The notes beneath the pieces are model-generated. The model was not told the DNA's origin. It made no database searches and was given only the letters and a program-made list of their open reading frames with translations. Positions 16,306 through 23,469 of a stretch of DNA of 64,000 nt are shown in pieces; position 1 is the first letter of the stretch, and each line of letters opens with the position of its first letter. Origin of the DNA: Mucilaginibacter sp. 14171R-50 (GTDB lineage: Bacteria; Bacteroidota; Bacteroidia; Sphingobacteriales; Sphingobacteriaceae); assembly GCF_010093045.1 (NCBI RefSeq), contig NZ_CP048115.1, positions 2,046,001-2,110,000 of the forward strand, read 5' to 3'. Both the position numbers and the translations under genes were made by a program.

Positions 16306-17823
16306 ATGGCCGGAGGTAAAGAAACCCCAAGACAGCGAATGATCGGTATACTATACCTGGTATTATTAGGGCTTATAGCGCTGAACGTACCGGATAGTTT
16401 GCTGGATTCGTTCAGGAACATTACAAAAAGTTTAGATACATCAAGAGATAACGTAACCAATAGCTTAAATACTACTTACAGCGCTTTTGAAGCAACCAAG
16501 CTAAAAGAGCAACCAGAAAAAGCCGGTCAGTTATTAGCTAAAGCACGTAACGCCAGTAAAATTGCTAATGAGCTTAATAGCTATATTGAAGAGCTGAAAG
16601 CCGAACTGATAAAAAAGGGAGGGAACATTAACCCCGATATTGATGATGTGAACGCAAGAGAAAGCCTTGATATCTCGTCGGAAGTGATGATCAATAATAA
16701 GAAGGCCGATGTCCTGAAAGAAAAGATACAGTCGACAAAAGACAAGTTGCTCGCCCTTTTGGGAAAGGATGCACAGGGTATCAATTTTTCGCTTAATGCT
16801 AATGATCTCCCCTCGCGTCCGGGTTATCCTAAAAAGCGCTGGCAGGATGCGTATTTTGGCGAAGGAATACCCTTAGGCGCCGCCTTAACAACATTGGCTA
16901 AGATACAGGCTGATAATAAAAATGCCGAAAGTGAAGTTGTAAAAAAATTGTTAGGGAAGGTGGATGAAGCGCAGGTAACCTTAAACCAGTTTAAAGCCGT
17001 AGCCGTGGCACCTACAAGTTATGTGCTTTCGGGCCAGCAATACAAAGCCGAGATATTTTTAACCGCTTATGATAAAAACTCAAACCCAACCATAACTGTA
17101 GGCGGGTCACCTATCCCTACCTCAAACGGTGTGGGTACTTATACCGTTACTGCAAGCGGCGAAGGGATTAGAAATTGGACCGGCCAATTATTGATTAAAC
17201 AGTTAGATGGAAAGGTAATGCCTTATCCTATCAGCGGAAGCTATATGGTGGCAAAACCATCAGCGGTAGTTTCGCCTGATAAAATGAATGTTTTATACAT
17301 CGGCGTGCCAAACCCTCTTTCTGTTTCAGCGCCGGGTGTGCCTAAAGAGAGTATAAAAGTTTCTATGTCGGGCGGATCTATAAGCGGCTCTAACGGCCAT
17401 TATACAGCAAACGTAAGTTCGTTAGGTACCGCAAAAGTAACCGTGACGGGCGAAAAGGGCATGGTTTTGGGTACGTCCGAGTTTCGCGTAAAACGCATAC
17501 CCGATCCTAAAGCGACATTTGCAGGTAAAAGCGGCGGTAAAACCAGTGCGGCCAACATCCGCGCGCAGGACAGGCTTTTTGCCAGACTGGAAGGCTTTGA
17601 GTTTGACGCTAAGTTTAACGTTACCAGGTTTAATATGATCATTATAAAACCACGCCAGGATGCCATCAGCTACAGCACAACGGGCGGCGAACTGTCAAGC
17701 GCAATGCGGTCGGCCATGAGCGGTGTTACCCCGGGCACAACCGTTGTGTTCCAGGACATTATTGCCGTGGGCCCGGATGGCACGCAACGCGGATTGGATG
17801 GGATTGTATTGACGGCTAATTAA
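16306..17823 (+). CDS. gldM: GldM, motor-to-ring linker subunit
   Basis: 505 residues with one N-terminal membrane span (RMIGILYLVLLGLIALNVP). The long periplasmic part starts with a helical region (about 35-220) and continues with beta-rich domains (about 225 onward: YVLSGQQYKAEIFLTAYDK, VLYIGVPNPLSVSAPGVP), as in the known GldM/PorM structure. It spans the periplasm and couples the GldL motor to the GldK/GldN ring. The length is close to the family norm. It ends 6 bp before gldN. Confidence 0.95.
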   Translation: MAGGKETPRQRMIGILYLVLLGLIALNVPDSLLDSFRNITKSLDTSRDNVTNSLNTTYSAFEATKLKEQPEKAGQLLAKARNASKIANELNSYIEELKAELIKKGGNINPDIDDVNARESLDISSEVMINNKKADVLKEKIQSTKDKLLALLGKDAQGINFSLNANDLPSRPGYPKKRWQDAYFGEGIPLGAALTTLAKIQADNKNAESEVVKKLLGKVDEAQVTLNQFKAVAVAPTSYVLSGQQYKAEIFLTAYDKNSNPTITVGGSPIPTSNGVGTYTVTASGEGIRNWTGQLLIKQLDGKVMPYPISGSYMVAKPSAVVSPDKMNVLYIGVPNPLSVSAPGVPKESIKVSMSGGSISGSNGHYTANVSSLGTAKVTVTGEKGMVLGTSEFRVKRIPDPKATFAGKSGGKTSAANIRAQDRLFARLEGFEFDAKFNVTRFNMIIIKPRQDAISYSTTGGELSSAMRSAMSGVTPGTTVVFQDIIAVGPDGTQRGLDGIVLTAN

Positions 17824-17829
17824 AGAATT

Positions 17830-18798
17830 ATGAAAACAAGATTTTTGATCATTGTACTTTGCCTTGCCTGCAGCGTATCTTTTGCTCAAAGGAAAAGATC
17901 GACAAAAAAGCCGGTAACCAAAGCCAAAACGCAAACGCCGGTTAACGCTGGTGCGCAGCAGATGGCGGGCGCGGGCGATGCTGCAAACACAGGTTTACAA
18001 CCAGACACTACCAGGAAAAAGCCTTTTGACCGCCCGCTGGATGGTTATTATAAAAAGAATAATATCCTGAGCGCTAAGGTAACCCCTTACGCCAACCTGC
18101 GCGAAGCCGATGTGATGTTTGCCAAACGCGTTTGGAGGGAAATTGACCTGCGCGAAAAAATGAACCAGTACCTGGCATCGCCTAAGGGCAGGTTGATAGA
18201 CGTTTTAATGGCAGCTATTGATGCCGGGGAGTTAACTGCTTACGACCCTGCGCCTTCAAAAGACGACCCTAATGGCGATGGCTTTTCCAAACCCTTAAGC
18301 GCCGGGCAGGCCCGCAGTAAAATGGCTGATAGCTCGGTAGTTGACCAGTTTGATAAAAACACCGGTGATAAGATCGGATCTAAGGTGGTTGCGGGCGAGT
18401 TTAACCCGGATAGCGTTGTTAAATTCCGTATCAAAGAAGATTGGGTGTTCGATAAGCAACGTTCTGTTTTTGAACCGCGCATTATCGGTATAGCACCGCT
18501 TTATAAACCTAAAGCAGCTGGCTTAGACCTTGATTACCAGCCCGCATTTTGGATATACTTCCCCGAAGCAAGGCAGGTGTTAGCAGTTAAAGAAGCTGTA
18601 AGCCGTAATAATGATGCAACAGGGCTAAGCTTTGATGATGTATTTGTAAAGCGTTTATTCTCCAGTTATATTGTTAAGCAATCAAACGATAAGGACGAAC
18701 GTATACGCGATTACGCTCAGGGGATTGATAAGCTTTACGAATCTGAAAGGATTAAAAAGAGCCTGATGGATTGGGAGCTTAATTTGTGGAGCTACTAA
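17830..18798 (+). CDS. gldN: GldN, type IX secretion ring subunit
   Basis: 322 residues with a signal peptide (MKTRFLIIVLCLACSVSFAQ) and a basic mature N-terminus (RKRSTKKPVTKAKTQ). Recognisable GldN segments are FAKRVWREIDLREKMNQYL, FRIKEDWVFDKQRSVFEPR, PAFWIYFPEARQVL and FDDVFVKRLFSSYI, ending in the MDWELNLWSY motif. It pairs with GldK in the periplasmic ring of the type IX secretion system. It is last in the gldKLMN unit and is followed by a strong bidirectional terminator. Confidence 0.95.
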   Translation: MKTRFLIIVLCLACSVSFAQRKRSTKKPVTKAKTQTPVNAGAQQMAGAGDAANTGLQPDTTRKKPFDRPLDGYYKKNNILSAKVTPYANLREADVMFAKRVWREIDLREKMNQYLASPKGRLIDVLMAAIDAGELTAYDPAPSKDDPNGDGFSKPLSAGQARSKMADSSVVDQFDKNTGDKIGSKVVAGEFNPDSVVKFRIKEDWVFDKQRSVFEPRIIGIAPLYKPKAAGLDLDYQPAFWIYFPEARQVLAVKEAVSRNNDATGLSFDDVFVKRLFSSYIVKQSNDKDERIRDYAQGIDKLYESERIKKSLMDWELNLWSY

Positions 18799-18803
18799 GA
18801 ATT

Positions 18804-18857
18804 AAAAAGTAAAAAGCAAAAAGTCAAAATTCATTCCGGGTTTTGACTTTTTGCTTT
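18804..18857. terminator. bidirectional terminator with 7-bp periodic arm
   Basis: A perfect 17-bp inverted repeat, AAAGCAAAAAGTCAAAA at 18813-18829 and its complement at 18841-18857, with an 11-bp loop, lies between the convergent gldN and uvrC genes. The left arm is itself a 7-bp tandem array (AAAAAGT, AAAAAGC, AAAAAGT, CAAAATT, 18804-18831), so it also belongs to the micro-array class. Confidence 0.7.
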
Positions 18858-18884
18858 AATGAACATTCCCTGGTTTAACAAAAA

Positions 18885-20717
18885 TTAATCTGCGCCCTGT
18901 AAACCGGTTGGGCCGCTAACCACCGGGTTAAAGTATTGTGCTATGGCTTTTGCCTGTTTCAGGTTCACCACTTCCTGCAGTTCGGTTTCGGTTGCTTCCC
19001 GAATTTTCTTGACGGATTTAAAGTATTTTAACAGTTTTTCGGAGGTTGTTTTACCAATACCTTCAATTAATTCTAACTCGGTTGCCAGGGTGCCTTTATC
19101 CCGTTTTTTGCGGTGGAAAGTAATGCCGAAGCGGTGCGCCTCATCGCGCAGTTGTTGTATTACCTTAAGCGTTTCCGAACGTTTATTAAGGTAAAGCGGG
19201 TACTGGTCGCCGGGGTAATAAAGTTCTTCCAGCCTTTTGGCGATACCTATAACGGTTACCTGCTTATCAATACCCAGCAGCTTTAAACTCTTCATGGCCG
19301 ATGATAGCTGCCCTTTACCACCATCAATAATGATCAACTGGGGCAGGCCGGTGTCTTCGTCAAGTACACGGCGATAGCGGCGCAATACAGCTTCTTCCAT
19401 TGTGGCAAAATCATCTGGCCCTACAACGGTTTTTACGTTAAAGTGGCGATAATCTTTCTTTGATGGCTTACCATCTTTAAACACCACTATAGCCGATACG
19501 GGGTATTTGCCCTGAAAGTTGGAATTGTCAAAACACTCGATATGGCGCGGCAGCGTGTTCATGCGCAGGTCGTTCATCATTTGGGTAAGCAGGCGCTCGG
19601 TGCGTACCTCGGGGTTCAACTTTTCGTACTGGTCTATCTTTTCCTTTTTAAAGAACATTACATTCTTTTGCGACAGATCCAGCAGTTTACGTTTTTCGCC
19701 CAGTTTAGGCACCGTAAATTTAAGCTTGGTATCGTCCAGGTCTATCTCGAACGGCACAATGATCTCTTTCGAGGTGCTGTTGTACCTGGTCCTGAACTCC
19801 GTTATGGCAATAGTCAGCAGCTCTTCATCGGTTTCATCCAGGCGTTTCTTCAGCTCAATGGTTTGGGTTTGGGTAATGGTGCCGTTCATCACCTTCAAAA
19901 AATTCACAAAGGCGTATTTTTCTTCGGACGCGATGCTGAACACATCCACATCAGTAATGGACGAATTTACAACGGTTGATTTGCTCTGGTAATTTTCAAG
20001 CAGGTCCTGCTTGCGTTTAAGGCGATGCGCCAGCTCAAAGTTAAGCTCGCTCACGGCCTTTTCCAGGTCGCCTTTAAGGTTACGCACCACGTTGCCGATC
20101 TTACCGTTCAGCACATCCGTTATCTCGCTGATGTTGCGGTCATAATCCGCTTCCGACTGAAAATCCTGGCAAGGGCCCTTGCAATTACCTAACTGGTACT
20201 CCAGGCAAACTTTAAACTTGCCTTTCTCAATGTTTTCGCGGGTAAGGTTAAGGTTGCAGGTGCGCAGGGGGTAGGTTTCTTTAATAAGCCCTAAAATAGT
20301 ATGCATCATGCTTACGGATGCATAAGGGCCAAGATATTTTGAGCCGTCCCTGATAATGCGGCGTGTCCAGTAAATGCGGGGGTAATTTTCGTTCTTGATG
20401 ATGATCCAGGGGTAGGTTTTATCATCCTTCAGCATCACGTTATAGCGTGGCTGATGCTTTTTGATCATGCTGTTCTCCAGCAGCCAGGCGTCCACCTCGG
20501 TATCAACAATGGTAAAGGTTATTTTACGAATTTTAGACACCAATACCCGTGTCTTGGCATTTATCTGGGTATCCTTATTAAAATACGAAGCTACACGGTT
20601 ACGCAGGTCTTTTGCCTTGCCGATATATATCAGCTCGTTTTCGGTATCCCAGTACTGATATACGCCCGGTTTATGGGGTATATTCTTTAAAGCTTCCCTG
20701 TAATCAAAGTGGTTCAT
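18885..20717 (-). CDS. uvrC: UvrC, excinuclease ABC subunit C
   Basis: 610 residues, normal length. The GIY-YIG nuclease is at about 14-95 (GVY 18-20, YIG 31-33) and makes the 3' incision. Cysteines 154, 171, 179 and 183 match the iron-sulfur or zinc-type cluster seen in UvrC. A UVR helical hairpin lies at about 205-240 and binds UvrB. The RNase-H-like domain has CFDNSNFQG with Asp397 as a catalytic acid for the 5' incision. Helix-hairpin-helix motifs close the protein (IEGIGKTTSEKLLKYF). The start codon at 20715-20717 lies inside an 8-bp repeat array. Nucleotide excision repair. Confidence 0.95.
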   Translation of the reverse strand: MNHFDYREALKNIPHKPGVYQYWDTENELIYIGKAKDLRNRVASYFNKDTQINAKTRVLVSKIRKITFTIVDTEVDAWLLENSMIKKHQPRYNVMLKDDKTYPWIIIKNENYPRIYWTRRIIRDGSKYLGPYASVSMMHTILGLIKETYPLRTCNLNLTRENIEKGKFKVCLEYQLGNCKGPCQDFQSEADYDRNISEITDVLNGKIGNVVRNLKGDLEKAVSELNFELAHRLKRKQDLLENYQSKSTVVNSSITDVDVFSIASEEKYAFVNFLKVMNGTITQTQTIELKKRLDETDEELLTIAITEFRTRYNSTSKEIIVPFEIDLDDTKLKFTVPKLGEKRKLLDLSQKNVMFFKKEKIDQYEKLNPEVRTERLLTQMMNDLRMNTLPRHIECFDNSNFQGKYPVSAIVVFKDGKPSKKDYRHFNVKTVVGPDDFATMEEAVLRRYRRVLDEDTGLPQLIIIDGGKGQLSSAMKSLKLLGIDKQVTVIGIAKRLEELYYPGDQYPLYLNKRSETLKVIQQLRDEAHRFGITFHRKKRDKGTLATELELIEGIGKTTSEKLLKYFKSVKKIREATETELQEVVNLKQAKAIAQYFNPVVSGPTGLQGAD

Positions 20718-21207
20718 TGGTTCACTGGTTCATTAGTTCAATGGTCTGCTCTGCGACCGATGAATTGGTTCATTAGTCGGACGATTTGCCAGTTGATTTG
20801 CCGATAAACTTTAAGTATGCATTCAACTTGATGTGAACGGTTTGAAGATTTTCAATTAGTGTATTGAATTGTTCTTCGTTAATCAGGTTGCGTGTTCGTG
20901 CCTTTTTTAGCCATCCTTTCGTCTCCAAAATAGACCCACGACTGAAATAGCAGAAGTTTCTATTTTCTTTATAATGATATCTCCCATATCCTTCGGCAAT
21001 ATTGGCCCCGATAGAATCGGCAGACCGCACAATCTGTTTTCCGATAGTATCCTTTGAAAAATTATCCCATTCACTCACTAACAACCATATCTCGTTACTA
21101 AAAGTTTCGGATATCTGGTACAATTCTAAGTCCTCAAGATTATAGTAACTCATGACATAATTGAACTATTCAACCAATAAACTAATGAACCAGTGAGCTA
21201 ATGAACG
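20711..21207. mobile_element. S23/IVP gene cassette bounded by inverted 8-bp arrays
   Basis: Left arm 20711-20774 keeps an 8-bp register over eight units (GGTTCATT, GGTTCACT, GGTTCATT, AGTTCAAT, then diverged units, then GGTTCATT). Right arm 21160-21207 has six units of the reverse complement (AATGAACC, AGTGAGCT, AATGAACG and similar). The arms touch the uvrC start on one side and the pbp1A stop on the other, and the only gene inside is the four-helix-bundle protein. This looks like an inserted cassette; mobility is an inference. Confidence 0.55.
20773..21153 (-). CDS. four-helix-bundle protein, S23/IVP family
   Basis: 126 residues, all helical. Diagnostic are LELYQISETFSNEIWLLV, IGKQIVRSADSIGANIAEGYGR (quoted as QIVRSADSIGANIAEGYGR), SRGSILETKGWLKKAR and LNAYLKFI, matching the 23S rRNA intervening-sequence protein family, which also includes the Avd-like helical bundles of diversity-generating retroelements. 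The family forms pentameric barrels with a basic surface and probably binds nucleic acid; its role is unsettled. The gene fills the space between uvrC and pbp1A and is flanked by inverted 8-bp arrays. There is no reverse transcriptase or variable repeat nearby, so it is not part of a retroelement here. Confidence 0.85.
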   Translation of the reverse strand: MSYYNLEDLELYQISETFSNEIWLLVSEWDNFSKDTIGKQIVRSADSIGANIAEGYGRYHYKENRNFCYFSRGSILETKGWLKKARTRNLINEEQFNTLIENLQTVHIKLNAYLKFIGKSTGKSSD

Positions 21208-21209
21208 AT

Positions 21210-23465
21210 TTAAAAATCAAGTTTCTTTTCTACCTCGTTGCTGCCTTTCTGTTGTTGGCTGTAGGCGGCACAATCGAGGGTTATGGTTACCCCTGATTTT
21301 GGCGGCACAAAATCTACGTTCTTTTTAATGCCGAGCGCAGGGTTGGCGTAAACCCGTTTCATATAGCCTGCAAATATAGGCAATGCGGTGTTTGCACCTT
21401 CGCCCAACCGGGTAGACCGGAAGTGGATATCGCGGTCTTCGCAGCCTGTCCACACGCCTGTAACCAGCTGCGGGGTTATACCAATGAACCATCCGTCGGA
21501 GTTGTCGTTGGTGGTGCCTGTTTTGCCGCCGATAGGATTAGTTAAGCCGTATTTACCGCGCAGCCTGTAACCCGTACCTTCCTGTATAACGCCTTTCAGC
21601 ATATAGGTCATTACATAAGCGGTTTGCGGGTTCATGGCCTGCACAATTTTTGGTGTATTATTGTACAGCGTATTGCCGTTCTTATCCTCTATACGTAATA
21701 GATAGGTAGGTTCCGTCCATATGCCTTCGTTGGCAAAGGCCGAGTAAGCGCCCGTCATTTCAAATACAGAAGCATCAAAAGTACCCAGGCAAATAGAGGG
21801 GTAAGGCTGTACAGATGGATCGGTGATCCCCATTCTTTTAATGAGCTGTACAACAGGCTCCGGTTTTATTTCGTTCATAACACGGGCTGTTACCCAGTTT
21901 TGCGACCGGGCCAAAGCCAGGCGCAAGGTAATGTCGCCTGGTACGGTTTCGCTCGGGGATGATCGCGGTGTCCAGTCAGCGCCGTAGCCGGTAATAGTTA
22001 TGGGTTCGTTGGGCATTTGCATACAAGGCGAAAACCCATTATCAATGGCAACGGCATAAGTAAACGGCTTGGCCGTTGAACCCACCTGGCGCGTACCCAT
22101 TTTTACCTGGTCGTATTTAAAATGCTCGAAGTTTGTGCCGCCTACCCAGGCTTTAATATACCCGGTGGTAGGGTCCATGCTCATGAGCGAGTTGCGCAGC
22201 ATCATTTTACAATACACTATCGAGTCGATCGGCTTCATTAGTGTATCAATATCGCCACGCCAGGTAAAAATGTTCATCTTGGCAGGCGTATTAAAATCTT
22301 CGGTTATCTCTTCTTCCGATTTCCCCGCTTGTTTTAAGGCGATGTACCTGTCTGAACGGTGCTTGCCTTTCTCAAGCAGCGATTTAAACGTGGGGATGGT
22401 TTTCCAGAGGCTGATACCTTTCCAATGCGCGTTAAACTGCGCTTGCAGGGTACGCATGTATTCCTTTTGCGCGTCTTCGGCATAGCCTTGCATGGTGGCA
22501 TCAATGGTGGTGTATATTTTTAAGCCGTCGCGGTCAAGGTCATAAGGGGTTACGCCATCAGGTTTAAATATCGATTTATCAACCAATATCTTTTGCACTT
22601 CTTTTTTAAGCACAGCCCTGAAATAAGTGGCAATTCCATCGTTATGATCTATCGGCCTGAAAATTAAGCCGAGCGGCTTCGCCTTAAACTCTTCGGCCTG
22701 TCCGTCGCTTAAATAATGCTCCTCATTCATGCGGCGAAGCACGAAATTGCGGCGGTTTTTAGCGTTATCGGGATGGTTTATGGGCGAGTAAATACCCGGC
22801 CCGTTTATCATGCCAATTAACATGGCGGCCTGGTCGGCGGTAAGCTTATCTGGCGTGGTGTTAAAGTAGGTACGCGCTGCCGAACTAATGCCATAGGTAT
22901 TGTAGGCGCCAAAATCTACCGTGTTTAAATACAGCGTTAGTATTTCTTCCTTGGTATAGTTACGCTCAATTTTAACGGCGGTTATCCATTCCTGCAGTTT
23001 TTGAATAATGCGTTTGAACGGGTTGTGCGATCGTTCTGAAAAAAGGTTAAGCGCCAACTGCTGCGTAATGGTACTGCCACCCTGCTTTTTACCTACCAGG
23101 TTATACAATATGATACTGAAGGTGCGCTGAAAATCGATACCCGAATGCTGATAAAAGCGGTTGTCTTCGGTAGCTATAAGCGCGTTGATAACATTTGGCG
23201 ATAGTTGCTTGTAGGTAACGTTTGTACGGTTTTTAATATAGTACTTGCCGATGATCTGCTTATCAGACGACATAATAACCGACGCCTGGTCGCTTTTCGG
23301 GTTCTCCAGTTCGCGGAAGGACGGCAGCGGGCCAAACACCTGGAACGCTATAAGTAATATCATAATAACAAAAAAAGCAAAGCCGGCAATAAATAAACGC
23401 CATATATACCAGTTGTAACGTTTTATATCCTGCGCGGTAAGGTTATTTTTCTTTTTGTTGATCAT
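21210..23465 (-). CDS. class A penicillin-binding protein 1A
   Basis: 751 residues. One membrane anchor lies at about 20-44. The glycosyltransferase (GT51) domain has the catalytic ATEDNRFYQHSGID (Glu100, Asp101) and GGSTITQQLALN (129 onward). The transpeptidase domain has the SxxK motif S463-T-A-K466, an SQN motif about 50 residues later and the KTG box in GGKTGTTNDNSDGWF. It polymerises and cross-links peptidoglycan at the inner membrane. The start is 4 bp downstream of the porW stop, so both genes are in one operon. This placement beside porW ties wall synthesis to type IX secretion genes. Confidence 0.93.
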   Translation of the reverse strand: MINKKKNNLTAQDIKRYNWYIWRLFIAGFAFFVIMILLIAFQVFGPLPSFRELENPKSDQASVIMSSDKQIIGKYYIKNRTNVTYKQLSPNVINALIATEDNRFYQHSGIDFQRTFSIILYNLVGKKQGGSTITQQLALNLFSERSHNPFKRIIQKLQEWITAVKIERNYTKEEILTLYLNTVDFGAYNTYGISSAARTYFNTTPDKLTADQAAMLIGMINGPGIYSPINHPDNAKNRRNFVLRRMNEEHYLSDGQAEEFKAKPLGLIFRPIDHNDGIATYFRAVLKKEVQKILVDKSIFKPDGVTPYDLDRDGLKIYTTIDATMQGYAEDAQKEYMRTLQAQFNAHWKGISLWKTIPTFKSLLEKGKHRSDRYIALKQAGKSEEEITEDFNTPAKMNIFTWRGDIDTLMKPIDSIVYCKMMLRNSLMSMDPTTGYIKAWVGGTNFEHFKYDQVKMGTRQVGSTAKPFTYAVAIDNGFSPCMQMPNEPITITGYGADWTPRSSPSETVPGDITLRLALARSQNWVTARVMNEIKPEPVVQLIKRMGITDPSVQPYPSICLGTFDASVFEMTGAYSAFANEGIWTEPTYLLRIEDKNGNTLYNNTPKIVQAMNPQTAYVMTYMLKGVIQEGTGYRLRGKYGLTNPIGGKTGTTNDNSDGWFIGITPQLVTGVWTGCEDRDIHFRSTRLGEGANTALPIFAGYMKRVYANPALGIKKNVDFVPPKSGVTITLDCAAYSQQQKGSNEVEKKLDF

Positions 23466-23469
23466 TCTC

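Noticed and set aside
20773..21153. diversity-generating retroelement accessory gene (Avd)
   Set aside because: The protein fold is related, but no reverse transcriptase, template repeat or variable target gene is nearby.
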